From assembly GCF_023503965.1 (NCBI RefSeq), contig NZ_CP097298.1:1691001-1755000 (forward strand): DNA of 64,000 nt, read 5' to 3'. The notes under the pieces were generated by a model, which was not told where the DNA came from, ran no database searches, and worked only from the letters and a program-made list of their open reading frames with translations. Source of the DNA: Brevundimonas albigilva. Its GTDB lineage: Bacteria; Pseudomonadota; Alphaproteobacteria; Caulobacterales; Caulobacteraceae. This document shows, in pieces, positions 39,973 through 49,152 of the stretch. The position numbers were made by a program, and so were the translations under genes. Each line of letters begins with the position of its first letter. The first letter of the stretch is position 1.

Positions 39973-41291
39973 TCACTTGCCGATGCAGAAGGTGGCGAAA
40001 ACTTCGCCCAGAACGTCTTCCACGCCGATTTCGCCGGTCACGCGCGACAGGGCCGACGCCGCACGCCGCAGATCCTCGCCCGCCATTTCCGGCGCCTGAT
40101 CCAGGGCGACGCGCGCGGTCGCGACCGCCGCCAACGCCTCGGTCAGGCGAAGCCGATGCCGTTCCCGCGTCACGGCGGGGAAGTCCGCGCCCGCCAGGTC
40201 CTCCGCCAGGCGCCGCGCCAGCCAATCGTGGAGCGCCTCCAGGCCCTGACCCGTCGTCGTGCTGACAGCCAACCAGTCCAGCCCCGCGGCCTCGTCTTCC
40301 CGTCGACCCTCGGCGAGATCAGCCTTGGTCGCCACGATCAGGTCGCCGGGCCGGACATAGGCCGCAGCGACGCCGGCCGGATCGCCGGGCGCGCGCACCC
40401 ACAGCCGCAGGTCCGCCGCCTCCGCCCGCGCGCGAGCCCGCCGCACGCCCTCGGCCTCGACCGGGTCGTCGCTGTCGCGCAGGCCCGCGGTGTCGGACAG
40501 GGTGACGGCGTAGCCGCCGATGACCAGGTCGGCGTCCAGCACGTCGCGGGTCGTGCCGGCGATCGGCGTGACGATGGCCGCCTCTCGCGCCGTGAGGGCG
40601 TTGAACAGCGAGGACTTGCCGGCGTTGGTCTCGCCGATCAGCACGATCCGATAGCCCTGGCGCACCCGCTCGCCCCGACGGCCGGTGTCGACGGCGCGGC
40701 GCAGATCGTTCGCCAGCCGGTCCAGCACCGGCCCGGCGGTCCGGGCCAGGTTGTCGGGCACCTCTTCGTCCGGAAAGTCGATCTCGGCCTCGACCAGGGC
40801 CAGGGCCTTCAGCAGATCGCGGCGGAAGCCGGCGTAGGTCTGGCTGAGTCGTCCATCCAGCTGTCCCAAAGCTTGTCGGGCCTGCGCCGTGGTCTCGGCG
40901 TCGATCAGGTCGGCGACGGCCTCGGCCTGGGCCAGGTCCATGCGGCCGTTCTGGAAGGCGCGGCGGGTGAACTCCCCGGTTCCGCCGGGCGCAGCCCCAA
41001 GGCGATCAGGGCCCGGCTCGCCGCCTCGACCACCGCGCGGCCGCCATGCAGATGAAGCTCGGCGGCGTCCTCGCCGGTGTAGCTGTTGGGGGAGACGAAG
41101 CGCAGGACCAACGCGTGGTCGATATGTTCGCCGGCGCGCGACAGGCTGCGCACGGACGCTAGGCGCGGCTTGGGTCGCCCGGCGCCCAAGCCGTCCAGGG
41201 CCTGATCCACCCCCGGCCCGGACAGGCGGATGACCGCGATGGCGCCGCGACCGGGCGGCGTGGCGAGGGCGAAGATGGTGTCGGTCATCAT
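39973..41291 (-). CDS. mnmE: tRNA modification GTPase MnmE (TrmE; one frameshift)
   Basis: About 439 aa after joining. The N-terminal formyl-THF-binding domain has [22 protein letters not shown] and [15 protein letters not shown]. The middle is helical ([13 protein letters not shown]). The inserted G domain has [17 protein letters not shown] (Walker A), GTTRDVLD and DTAGLR. The C-terminus ends in FCIGK, with the catalytic cysteine of FCIGK intact. One G of a run is missing at 40974-40977, which splits PGEFTRRAF. It works with MnmG on tRNA U34. ATG codons at 41291 and 41288 are adjacent and either may be used. Confidence 0.95.
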
Positions 41292-41315
41292 GTCCGGCGG
41301 AGAAGACGCACGGTC

Positions 41316-41540
41316 TTACTTCACCGCCGCGTCCATCATACGGCGGAACTGGTCCTGGGCCTGCAGGCCGAAGCTGGTCCAGGCCTTCATCAGCTCTTCC
41401 GGCTGCATGGCGGCGACATTGGCCTTCATGCGCGCCTGCATCTCGGCGACCAAGGCGTCGTTCAGCGGCGTGACGTCAGGCAGGCCCAGGAAGGCGCGCG
41501 CCTCCGCCGGGCTGCAATCGATCTCGACATTGATCTTCAT
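41316..41540 (-). CDS. DUF6489 family protein
   Basis: The 74 aa protein MKINVEIDCSPAEARAFLGLPDVTPLNDALV..., ending FRRMMDAAVK, matches a short alphaproteobacterial family (DUF6489) found near rho or mnmE. It contains a strand, then the AEARAFLGLPD helix and a long amphipathic helix resembling a phasin- or PHA-granule-type pattern; the role is unknown. The ATG at 41540 is favoured over 41558 because MKINVEID is the family start. The parS site at 41551-41566 lies just upstream of it, in the spacer to rho. Confidence 0.8.
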   Translation of the reverse strand: MKINVEIDCSPAEARAFLGLPDVTPLNDALVAEMQARMKANVAAMQPEELMKAWTSFGLQAQDQFRRMMDAAVK

Positions 41541-41550
41541 CGGCTCGCTC

Positions 41551-41566
41551 CGTTTCACGTGAAACA
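41551..41566. promoter_or_regulatory. parS: parS site 4 (rho-DUF6489 spacer)
   Basis: CGTTTCACGTGAAACA, the reverse complement of TGTTTCACGTGAAACG (same sequence as site 2), sits in the intergenic region downstream of rho. Confidence 0.88.
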
Positions 41567-41592
41567 GACAACGCCTGGAGGCGAATGTCGCC

Positions 41593-43005
41593 TCAGGTGT
41601 TCATCGACTGGAAGAAGTCCGCGTTGTTCTTGGACTGGCGCAGCTTGTCGAGCAGGAATTCGATCGCGTCCTGCGGACCCATGGGATTCAGGATGCGGCG
41701 CAGGACATAGGTCTTGGCCAGCTGGTCCTTCGGCGTGATCAGGTCTTCCTTGCGGGTGCCGGACTTCAGCACGTCTATGGCCGGGAAGATGCGCTTGTCG
41801 GCGACCTTGCGGTCCAGCACGATTTCCGAGTTGCCGGTGCCCTTGAACTCTTCGAAGATCACCTCGTCCATGCGGCTGCCGGTGTCGATCAGGGCCGTGG
41901 CGATGATGGTCAGCGACCCGCCCTGCTCCACATTGCGCGCGGCGCCGAAGAAGCGCTTGGGCCGTTGCAGGGCGTTGGCGTCGACGCCGCCGGTCAGCAC
42001 TTTGCCCGACGACGGGACGGTGGCGTTGTAGGCGCGGCCCAGGCGGGTGATGGAGTCCAGCAGGATCACCACGTCCTTCTTGTGCTCGACCAGGCGCTTG
42101 GCCTTTTCGATCACCATCTCGGCGACGGCGACGTGGCGGGTGGCCGGCTCGTCGAAGGTCGAGGCGACGACCTCGCCCTTCACCGTGCGCTGCATGTCGG
42201 TGACTTCCTCGGGGCGTTCGTCGATCAGCAGGACGATCAGCGACACCTCGGGATGGTTGGCCTCGATCGACTTGGCGATGTTCTGCAGCATCACCGTCTT
42301 GCCGACGCGCGGCGGGGCCACGATCAGGCAGCGCTGTCCCTTGCCCAGGGGGGCGACGATGTCGATGACCCGGCCGGACCGGTCCTTCAGGGTCGGATCC
42401 TGGATTTCCATGTGCAGCCGCTCCTCGGGATAGAGGGGCGTCAGGTTGTCGAACAGCACCTTGGTGCGGACCGCCTCGGGGTCCTCGAAGTTGATCGTGT
42501 CGACCTTGAGCAGGGCGAAGTAGCGCTCGCCCTCGCGCGGCGCGCGCACGGCGCCGTGGACCGTGTCGCCCGAGCGCAGGCCGAAGCGGCGGATCTGCGA
42601 GGGCGAGACATAGATATCGTCCGGCCCCGGAAGATAATTCGCGTCCGGGCTGCGCAGGAAGCCGAAGCCGTCGGGCAGGATTTCCAGCACGCCGTCGGCG
42701 ATGATCTCGACCTCCTCCTCGGCCAGGGCCTTGAGGATGGCGAACAGCAGGTCCTGCTTGCGCAGGTTCGAGGCGTTCTCGACCTCCAGCTGTTCGGCGA
42801 AGGCGACCAGGTCGGCCGGCGTCTTCTCGTTCAGTTCCGCCAAGGTGATGCGGCCGGACGGGACGACGGGATCGCCCTCTTCCTCGTCATCGGCCGTGGT
42901 GTCCACGGCGTCGACGTCGCCGGCCTGGTCGGAGGTCAGGTCCAGGGCGGTCTCGTCGGACTCGGCCTCGGGGGAATCGGGAGTGGTGTCGCGGACGTCG
43001 GTCAT
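41593..43005 (-). CDS. rho: Transcription termination factor Rho
   Basis: About 470 aa. An acidic N-terminal extension ([19 protein letters not shown]...) precedes the Rho_N helices ([21 protein letters not shown]), the RNA-binding OSB domain ([32 protein letters not shown]) and the ATPase. The ATPase has [17 protein letters not shown] (Walker A), [18 protein letters not shown] (Walker B), the Q-loop [12 protein letters not shown] and R-loop [20 protein letters not shown]. It is a hexameric helicase that ends transcripts. The start at 43005 ([11 protein letters not shown]) is chosen; the 222 bp gap up to hemJ shows no ORF. Confidence 0.97.
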   Translation of the reverse strand: MTDVRDTTPDSPEAESDETALDLTSDQAGDVDAVDTTADDEEEGDPVVPSGRITLAELNEKTPADLVAFAEQLEVENASNLRKQDLLFAILKALAEEEVEIIADGVLEILPDGFGFLRSPDANYLPGPDDIYVSPSQIRRFGLRSGDTVHGAVRAPREGERYFALLKVDTINFEDPEAVRTKVLFDNLTPLYPEERLHMEIQDPTLKDRSGRVIDIVAPLGKGQRCLIVAPPRVGKTVMLQNIAKSIEANHPEVSLIVLLIDERPEEVTDMQRTVKGEVVASTFDEPATRHVAVAEMVIEKAKRLVEHKKDVVILLDSITRLGRAYNATVPSSGKVLTGGVDANALQRPKRFFGAARNVEQGGSLTIIATALIDTGSRMDEVIFEEFKGTGNSEIVLDRKVADKRIFPAIDVLKSGTRKEDLITPKDQLAKTYVLRRILNPMGPQDAIEFLLDKLRQSKNNADFFQSMNT

Positions 43006-43227
43006 GATGCAGGCTCGCGGTCGCGCGCGCACGAAGGGCCGTGCGGCGGCGGTCGTTCGGGAATGTCTGGCCGGAAGGCCGAAGGGGAGTGCGACGGGCT
43101 CCCAGGGCCTGTGGGCCGAGGGCGTCGCCGAAAGAGAGGGACCGCCCGGCGTCCGGACGGCTCGCCGCCAGCGGAACCACAGGCGGCGGCCAAGGTCAAG
43201 CGGGGCCTTGTCGTGCGGCGCGGGCGA

Positions 43228-43694
43228 TCAGCCGAAGCGCCACTCGGTCGTGACCGACAGGACCATGACGATGGCCAGCAGGAACGGAATCTCGTTGGTC
43301 ATGCGCCAGAACCTGCCGGAATATTTCGACGTCCCGGCCGCGATCTTGCGGCGCTGGCCGGCCAGGAAGCCGTGCCAGCCGCTGAGCAGGACCACGCCCG
43401 CCAGCTTGGTGATCATCAAGGCTCGGCCAGGAAGCTCCAGCCGCGCGCCGTGACGTCGATGTGGATCAGCCACAGGCCGAAACCCCAGGCCAGGATCATC
43501 GCCGGATTGACGATGATGCGCAGCAGGCGGGTCTGCCAGACGCGCAGCAGGCCCTGCATCTCGCTGCGCAACGGCTCGGGCTTGGCGTTCTGCTCGGCGT
43601 CGTAGGCGTAGAGGCGCGGCAGGAACAGCATCCCCGCCATCCAGGCGATGACGGCCAGGATATGCAGGCCTCGGGCGAGATCGTAGGCGGTCAT
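43228..43694 (-). CDS. hemJ: Protoporphyrinogen oxidase HemJ (UPF0093; one frameshift)
   Basis: About 155 aa with four membrane helices. It has DLARGLHILAVIAWMAGMLFLPRLYAYDAE (conserved histidine), LLRIIVNPAMILAWGFGLWLI and, in the next frame, LMITKLAGVVLLSGWHGFLAGQRRK with the second conserved histidine and a family-typical GFLAGQ. The end is FLLAIVMVLSV. One base is missing at about 43418-43424. HemJ replaces HemG/HemY in many alphaproteobacteria and oxidises protoporphyrinogen IX in the inner membrane. It starts four bases inside the hemH end (ATGA), forming the operon hemE-hemH-hemJ. Confidence 0.9.
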
Positions 43695-44747
43695 GCGGCC
43701 CTCTGACGTCGGTGGGGACAGGCTTTCCAGTCGGCCTTGCAGCCGGGGCCGAACGGGGCGACGCCGGTGCGGTCCAGGGCGTCGACCACGGCCTGCGCCA
43801 GCGCCTGGATGAAAGGCGGGCGGGCGCCGACGGCCGGCGCCCGCAGATAGGGCGAGACCCCCTCGGCGTGGGCCAGTTCGGCGTATTCGATGTCCAGCTC
43901 CACCAGGGTCTCGACGTGTTCGGACACGAAGGCGATGGGGACCACCACCACGCCCGGCCGTCGCGGCCCGCCTGGCTTATGGCCTCGGGCGTCGACGGCC
44001 CCAGCCACTTCATCGGCCCGACGCGGCTCTGATAGCAGACGGCGTGGTCGATCGGCCCGCGCTCGGCCTCGACGGCGGCGACCACGGCGGCGACGGTCGT
44101 CTCGACCTGTTCCTGATAAGGATCGCCCTTGCCGCTGACCAGCGTCTCGGGGATGCCGTGGGCCGAAAACAGGACGCGCACAGGCCGGTCCCCGCCTGGT
44201 CCAGCGCCTCGGCCACTCCGCGGGCCTGGGCGGCGATCCAGCCGTCGGCCTGGGGATAGCAGCACACGGCCCGGCTGACGCCCGGCCCGGCGTAGGTCTC
44301 GTTCCACAGCTTCAGCGACGACTGGGTCGTGGTCGTCGAATACTGCGGATAGAGCGGCAGCAGCACGATCTCGTCCGGGGCGAAGGCCGCGACCTGGGCC
44401 GCCGTCTCGGCCGTCATCGGGTTCCAGTAGCGCATGGCGATGAAGACGCGCGCCTGGTCGCCCGCCAGCCGATCGGACAGCACGGCCTGAAGCGCCTCGG
44501 CCTGGGCCCGGGTCTCGGGCAGCAGGGGCGAGCCGCCGCCCATCAGCCGATAGTTGGCCTGGGCCGTCGCCTCGCGCCGGCTGGAGATCAGCCGCGCCAG
44601 CGGCGTGCGCAGGAGGCCGGGCAGGCCGATGATCGCCGGATCGTTGAACAGGTTGAACAGAAAGGGTTTGACCGCAGCCTGATCGTCCGGCCCGCCCAGA
44701 TTGAACAGCACCACCGCGACGCGGCGGCCCGGGTTCGCTTCCGTCAT
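43691..44747 (-). CDS. hemH: Ferrochelatase HemH (two frameshifts)
   Basis: About 352 aa after joining three frames. The first holds VAVVLFNLGGPDDQAAVKPFLFNLF, YRLMGGGSPLLPETRAQ and RYWNPMTAETA. The second holds VRVLFSAHGIPETLVSGKGDPYQEQV with the active-site histidine. The third holds VVVVPIAFVSEHVETLVELDIEYAELA with the glutamate that completes the metal site. Bases are missing near 44181-44195 and 43951-43970. The enzyme inserts ferrous iron into protoporphyrin IX at the inner membrane face. Its start overlaps the hemE stop (ATGA). Confidence 0.93.
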
Positions 44748-45778
44748 TGGGCGCCGATCCGTTTCAGCACCCGCTCGACGTGGTCGATCGGCACGTCCGG
44801 CAGGATGCCGTGGCCCAGGTTGAACACCCAGGGCCCCTGCCCCCAGGCCTCCATCAGCTGGTCCACGCGCCGGTCCAGCGCCTCGCCGCCGGCGCGCAGC
44901 AGCAGGGGGTCCAGCGCGCCCTGGATCGGCTTGATCGCCTGGACGCGCTTGCCGACCTCCAGCGGGCAGGCGGTGTCCAGGGCGACGGCGTCCACCGCCA
45001 CCTCGGCGGCGTAGCGTTCGGCCAGGGCGGCCGACCCGCGCGGAAAGCCGATCAGTGGAACCGTCACGCCCAGGTCGCGCACGCGCCGCACCAGGGCCTG
45101 GTGCGGCCTCAGCACCAGGCGTTCGAACAGGTCGTCCGGCAGGCCCTCGGCCCAGCTCTCGAAGATCTTCAGGACTTGGGCGCCGCTGTCGGCCTGCATC
45201 TTCAGGTACCGGGCGCTGGCCTCGACCAGGACCTCCAGCACCGCATCGACCTTTTGCGGCTCCGCATAGGCGTAGGTGCGGGCCTGGGCGCGCTCGCCCT
45301 TGCCGATGGTGCGGTGCTCGCCGTCCAGCATATAGGTCGCCACCGTCCAGGGCGCCCCGCAGAAGCCGATCAGGGCGCGTTCCGGCTCCAGCGCCTTGCG
45401 CACCAGGGCCAGGGTCTGGCCGACCGGATGAAGATGCTCGCCCGCCTCGGGCGCCAGCTCGCGCATCCGCCCCACCACGGGCAGCTCGCCCAGACGCGGC
45501 CCCTCGCCTGTCTCGAACCAGACGTCCTGGCCCAGCGCGCGCGGGATCAGCAGTATGTCCGCGAAGACGATGGCCGCGTCGAAGCCGAACCGGCGCATCG
45601 GCTGCAGCGTCGCCTCGGCGGCCATCTCGGGGTTCAGGCAGAAGGCGATGAAGTCCGGCGCCTGGGCCCGAAGGCGACGATACTCGGGCAGATACCGGCC
45701 CGCCTGGCGCATGAACCAGACCGGAGGCCGGTCCGACGTCTCTCCTCGGAGAGCCTTGATGAGGGCGGGCGTGGTCAT
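44744..45778 (-). CDS. hemE: Uroporphyrinogen decarboxylase HemE
   Basis: The 344 aa protein has PPVWFMRQAGRYLPEYRRLR (with the RQAGRY substrate loop), DAAIVFADILLIPRALG, LIGFCGAPWTVATYML, VLKIFESWAEGLP, PLIGFPRGS and the final VFNLGHGILPDVPIDHVERVL, all diagnostic. It decarboxylates uroporphyrinogen III to coproporphyrinogen III. It is the gene immediately left of the origin in Caulobacter and transcribes away from Cori; its promoter must therefore lie in the origin region. The frame is unbroken. Confidence 0.97.
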   Translation of the reverse strand: MTTPALIKALRGETSDRPPVWFMRQAGRYLPEYRRLRAQAPDFIAFCLNPEMAAEATLQPMRRFGFDAAIVFADILLIPRALGQDVWFETGEGPRLGELPVVGRMRELAPEAGEHLHPVGQTLALVRKALEPERALIGFCGAPWTVATYMLDGEHRTIGKGERAQARTYAYAEPQKVDAVLEVLVEASARYLKMQADSGAQVLKIFESWAEGLPDDLFERLVLRPHQALVRRVRDLGVTVPLIGFPRGSAALAERYAAEVAVDAVALDTACPLEVGKRVQAIKPIQGALDPLLLRAGGEALDRRVDQLMEAWGQGPWVFNLGHGILPDVPIDHVERVLKRIGAQ

Positions 45779-45810
45779 GCCGGACGATTAAGGTCACAGC
45801 CCCCCGCTCT

Positions 45811-45843
45811 CAATCCCTAATCAGATTAAGAATTAAAAGATTC
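45811..45843. other. AT-rich unwinding region within Cori
   Basis: This patch, with runs such as ATTAAGAATTAAAAG, contains only 9 G/C out of 33 bases in an otherwise very GC-rich chromosome. It sits beside hemE and ends at a GANTC site (45839-45843). It is the natural candidate for the duplex-unwinding element; it also overlaps the probable hemE promoter region. Confidence 0.6.
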
Positions 45844-45974
45844 GTAGAGGCAGGTAGGGCGGTGGAAAGGCGGGGATGACCGGACCGCCGTCCCCGGAAC
45901 AAAAGCGGATATCCACGCCGCAGGCCGGCGGGCGCCGCAATCTTCCCGACGGGTGTCGATGCGGTGGACAATCC

Positions 45975-45990
45975 CTAACGAGACCTTAAC
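45975..45990 (+). promoter_or_regulatory. CtrA-type box in Cori, copy 1
   Basis: CTAACGAGACCTTAAC gives CTAA-N7-TTAA, one mismatch to the CtrA consensus TTAA-N7-TTAA. It is nearly the reverse complement of the second box at 46038-46053. Confidence 0.65.
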
Positions 45991-46037
45991 GGACAAGGGT
46001 TCGCGGCCCTTTGCGCCTGTGAACGCGGTTAAGGGCG

Positions 46038-46053
46038 GTTAACCTCTCGTTAG
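46038..46053 (-). promoter_or_regulatory. CtrA-type box in Cori, copy 2
   Basis: GTTAACCTCTCGTTAG gives TTAA-N7-TTAG. Its reverse complement, CTAACGAGAGGTTAAC, differs from copy 1 at only two bases. Another TTAA lies 6 bp before it (46029-46032). Confidence 0.65.
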
Positions 46054-46055
46054 GA

Positions 46056-46064
46056 TTTTCCACA
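46056..46064 (+). promoter_or_regulatory. DnaA box in Cori
   Basis: TTTTCCACA fits the relaxed DnaA consensus TTWTNCACA at all positions. It begins 2 bp after the second CtrA-type box, so CtrA and DnaA would compete or interfere there. Confidence 0.65.
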
Positions 46065-46218
46065 AGACGGGATGGATCGGTTTTCCGGCGCTGGACGACT
46101 CCGCGCCCGGCGCCGGGCGTCGCCCACCGTCATCCCCGCTCGCCCGCGCATCCGTCAGACGCTATGGAGAAGCGTCCCGCCGCGCCCACCGCCTGTCCAC
46201 AGGGAGTGAACCGACCGC

Positions 46219-47079
46219 ATGAGCCCCTCGCGCGCCCACCGTCTGGCGACCTATTTCCACGTCCACCTGGTGTCGGATTCGACCGGCGAGACGCTGAACG
46301 CCATGGCCAAGGCGGTTACGGCCCGCTTCGACGGGGTGATCCCGATCGAGCACATCTACGCCCTGGTCCGTTCGCCCAAACAGATGGACCGGGTGCTGGA
46401 AGAGATCGAGGCGGCGCCCGGCGTGGTCCTGCACACCCTGGTCGACCGCGACCTGCGCGAGCAGCTGGAAGAGGGCTGCCGGCGTCTGGACATGCCGCAG
46501 ATCGGCGCGCTGGATCCGCTGGTGGGCGCCCTGTCGCGCTATCTGGGGGCCGCGCTGTCGACCCGCGTGGGCGCCCAGCACGCGCTGGACCACGACTATT
46601 TCAACCGCATCGCGGCGCTGGACTTCGCGATGGCCTATGACGACGGCCAGGGCACGCTGGACCAGCTGGAAGGCGCCGACGTGGTGCTGTGCGGGGTCAG
46701 CCGCACGTCCAAGACGCCGACCTGCATCTATCTGGCGCACCGGGGCATCCGCGCGGCCAATGTGCCCCTGGTGCCCGGCCAGGAGGACGGCGAGCGCCTG
46801 ACGAAGCTGAAGAACCCGCTGGTGATCGGCCTGACCGTCTCGCCCGACCGGCTGGTGCAGATCCGGCGCAACCGCATCGACAGCCTGAACGCCAATCAGT
46901 CCTCCACCTACACCGACCAGGACGCCGTGCGCGACGAGACGATCAAGGCGCGACGCGCCTTCGAGCGGCGCGGCTGGCCGACCATCGACGTAACCCGCCG
47001 CTCGGTCGAGGAGACGGCGGCCGCCATCGTCAACCTGTTGAGCGAACGCCGGACTAGCCGCGTGGGAGCGGCCTGGTGA
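46219..47079 (+). CDS. ppsR: Pyruvate,water dikinase/PPDK regulatory protein (DUF299 kinase-phosphorylase)
   Basis: The 286 aa protein is of the DUF299 family. It has FHVHLVSDSTGETLNAMAKAV at the start, HTLVDRDLREQLEEGC, YFNRIAALDFAMAYDDG, the P-loop-like VVLCGVSRTSKTPTCIYLAHRG and a final RRSVEETAAAIVNLL. Family members phosphorylate and dephosphorylate PEP synthase or pyruvate phosphate dikinase on a histidine-adjacent threonine, using ADP and phosphate. In Caulobacter this gene is the first to the right of Cori. Its start is 440 bp from hemE. Maf overlaps its stop by four bases (GTGA). Confidence 0.94.
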   Translation: MSPSRAHRLATYFHVHLVSDSTGETLNAMAKAVTARFDGVIPIEHIYALVRSPKQMDRVLEEIEAAPGVVLHTLVDRDLREQLEEGCRRLDMPQIGALDPLVGALSRYLGAALSTRVGAQHALDHDYFNRIAALDFAMAYDDGQGTLDQLEGADVVLCGVSRTSKTPTCIYLAHRGIRAANVPLVPGQEDGERLTKLKNPLVIGLTVSPDRLVQIRRNRIDSLNANQSSTYTDQDAVRDETIKARRAFERRGWPTIDVTRRSVEETAAAIVNLLSERRTSRVGAAW

Positions 47080-47672
47080 GCGGCGAACGCCTGATCCTGG
47101 CGTCCAGGAGCGCGGCGCGCCGGGCCATGCTGGAGAACGCCGGCGTGGCGTTCGAGGCGCGCGCGGCCGATGTGGACGAGGCCGCGATCAAGGCGGTCTC
47201 GACCGACCTGGACCCCGTCGCCCTGGCGGTTCGGCTGGCCGAGGCCAAGGCCCTGGCGGTGTCGCGCGACGATCCGGACGCCTGGGTGCTGGGCTCGGAC
47301 CAGACGCTGGCCTTCGACGGCGGCCTGGTGTCCAAGGCGGCCTCTCTGGAGGCGGCGCGGGACCGGCTGAAGGCGATGCGCGGCCGGACCCATACGCTGC
47401 ATTCGGGAGCGGCCCTGGCGACGAAGGGCGAGATCGTCTGGTCCGGCGCCGACACCGCGCGGATGCGGATGCGCGACGTCTCCGACGCCTTCCTGGAAAC
47501 CTATCTGGCGGCCGAGGGCGAGGCCCTGCTGTCCTGCGTCGGCGCCTATCGGCTGGAGGGGATGGGATCGCAGCTGTTCGAGGCGGTGGAAGGCGACTTC
47601 TTCACCGTCCTGGGCCTGCCGCTGTGGCCGGTGCTGGCCGAGCTGCGGCGGGCCGGGGTGATCGCCTCGTGA
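47076..47672 (+). CDS. maf: Maf family nucleotide pyrophosphatase
   Basis: The 198 aa protein has [48 protein letters not shown] (catalytic Asp region), the [18 protein letters not shown] block and [28 protein letters not shown]. These are the Maf/YhdE signatures of house-cleaning NTP pyrophosphatases acting on modified nucleotides. The GTG start overlaps the ppsR stop (GTGA) and its own stop overlaps the aroE GTG in the same way. No frame break is present. The exact substrate preference (dTTP/UTP versus m7GTP) cannot be read from sequence here. Confidence 0.94.
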   Translation: MSGERLILASRSAARRAMLENAGVAFEARAADVDEAAIKAVSTDLDPVALAVRLAEAKALAVSRDDPDAWVLGSDQTLAFDGGLVSKAASLEAARDRLKAMRGRTHTLHSGAALATKGEIVWSGADTARMRMRDVSDAFLETYLAAEGEALLSCVGAYRLEGMGSQLFEAVEGDFFTVLGLPLWPVLAELRRAGVIAS

Positions 47673-48499
47673 TCGCGGGCCGCATCACCGGCGCGGCGGT
47701 GACGGGCGGGATCGCCGGCAATCCGGTGGCCCATTCGCTGAGCCCGATCATCCACAACGCCTGGCTGGAGGCCGGGGGGATCGACGCCGCCTATCTGCCG
47801 TTCGCGCCGCGCGACGCGGCCGGGTTCGAAGCCCTGGTCGCGGCCGGCCGGGCGGGGTTGCTTGCCGGCCTGAACGTCACCGCCCCGTTCAAGGAGCAGG
47901 CCTTCGCCCTGGCCGATCAGGCGACGGCGGCGGCGCGGCTGACGCGCTCGGCCAACATCCTGCGCTTCGTCGAGGGGCGGGTCCTGGCCGACAGTTCGGA
48001 CGGGATCGGCCTGATGCGGGGCCTGGCCGAACAGGCGCCGGGTCTGGACCTGGCCGGCCGGCCGGTGGTGCTGCTGGGCGCGGGCGGCGCGGCGCGGGCC
48101 GGGGCGGGCGCCCTGGTCGAGGCGGGCGCCGAGGTCCGCATCGTCAATCGCTCGCCCGACCGGGCCGAGGCGCTGGCGGCCGACTTGGGACCGTCGGTGC
48201 GGGTCATGTCGGGCCAGGCCGCGGCCGACGGCGCGGCGTTGGTGGTCAATGCGCTGAGCGTGGCGCCGGACTTCGACCTGATGCGACTGCCGGCCGAGGC
48301 GGTGGTCATGGACATGACCTACAAGCCCCTGGACACGGCCTTTCTGAAGGCGGCGCGGGCGCGGGGACTGGCCACGGTGGACGGGCTGTCGATGCTGATC
48401 GGCCAGGCCGCGCCGTCGTTCGAGGCCATCTTCGGCCGGGCGCCGCCGCCGCTGGATCTGCGCGCCCTGCTGACCGCGCATCTGGAGGCGCGGGCGTGA
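47669..48499 (+). CDS. aroE: Shikimate dehydrogenase
   Basis: The 276 aa protein has the AroE N-terminal substrate domain ([22 protein letters not shown], with SLSP binding shikimate), [16 protein letters not shown] with catalytic Lys, and [10 protein letters not shown]. The NADP-binding motif [30 protein letters not shown] follows, then [34 protein letters not shown]. It reduces 3-dehydroshikimate to shikimate in aromatic amino-acid biosynthesis. The GTG start at 47669 overlaps the maf stop; coaE overlaps its own end by four bases. Confidence 0.96.
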   Translation: MIAGRITGAAVTGGIAGNPVAHSLSPIIHNAWLEAGGIDAAYLPFAPRDAAGFEALVAAGRAGLLAGLNVTAPFKEQAFALADQATAAARLTRSANILRFVEGRVLADSSDGIGLMRGLAEQAPGLDLAGRPVVLLGAGGAARAGAGALVEAGAEVRIVNRSPDRAEALAADLGPSVRVMSGQAAADGAALVVNALSVAPDFDLMRLPAEAVVMDMTYKPLDTAFLKAARARGLATVDGLSMLIGQAAPSFEAIFGRAPPPLDLRALLTAHLEARA

Positions 48500-49146
48500 T
48501 CCTGCTGGGCCTGACCGGCTCGATCGGCATGGGCAAGTCGACGACGACGGCCATGTTCGCCGATCTGGGCGCGGTGGTGTGGAACGCCGACGACGCCGTG
48601 CATCGCCTCTACGCCCCGGGCGGCGCCGCCGTCGACCCGGTGGGCGACGCCTTTCCCGGCGCGGTCGTGGACGGGGCGGTCGACCGCGTCCGCCTGGCCG
48701 AGATCCTGGGCCGGGACGACCAGGCCTTTCGCCGGCTGGAGGCCATCGTCCATCCCCTGGTCGCCCAGGGGCGGATGGCGGACCTGGAGGCCGCGCGCGC
48801 GGCCGGCGTCCACCTGGCGGTGCTGGACATTCCCCTGCTGTTCGAGACCGGCGGCGACCGGGCCGTGGACGCGGTGGTGGTCGTGACCGCCGATCCGCAG
48901 GTCCAGGCCGAGCGCGTCCTGGCCCGGCCCGGCATGACCCGCGAGCGGTTCGAGGCCATCCTGGCGCGCCAGACGCCGGATGCCGAAAAGCGCGCGCGCG
49001 CGGACTTCGTCGTCAACACCGGCCGGGGGCTGGAGGCCGCGCGCGCCGAGGTCGCGGCTATCGTCGAAACCGTGCTGGATCCGGCGTGGATATCTCCGAG
49101 GCGCGGCGGCGGCGCCCTTTCGGAAGCGGGCGAAACGCCCCATTAA
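48496..49146 (+). CDS. coaE: Dephospho-CoA kinase
   Basis: The 216 aa protein starts [24 protein letters not shown] with the P-loop GSIGMGKST. It continues with [64 protein letters not shown] and [11 protein letters not shown]-like end motifs. It performs the last step of CoA synthesis. GTG start, overlapping aroE by four bases. This ppsR-maf-aroE-coaE chain has three consecutive GTGA overlaps and must be one transcript leading away from Cori. Confidence 0.96.
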   Translation: MILLGLTGSIGMGKSTTTAMFADLGAVVWNADDAVHRLYAPGGAAVDPVGDAFPGAVVDGAVDRVRLAEILGRDDQAFRRLEAIVHPLVAQGRMADLEAARAAGVHLAVLDIPLLFETGGDRAVDAVVVVTADPQVQAERVLARPGMTRERFEAILARQTPDAEKRARADFVVNTGRGLEAARAEVAAIVETVLDPAWISPRRGGGALSEAGETPH

Positions 49147-49152
49147 GGGCGC

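Larger units (their letters stand above)
45779..46218. other. Chromosomal replication origin (Cori)
   Basis: This 440 bp non-coding gap lies between hemE (leftward) and ppsR (rightward), the position of Cori in C. crescentus. It combines an AT-rich 33 bp patch (45811-45843, 9 of 33 G/C) and a DnaA-box match TTTTCCACA (46056-46064). Weaker boxes occur at 45909-45917, 45963-45971 and 46193-46201. Two near-consensus CtrA sites (45975-45989, 46039-46053), a TTAA-N6-TTAA (46029-46042) and two GANTC sites for CcrM (45839-45843, 46097-46101) complete it. No ORF of note is present. Confidence 0.85.
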
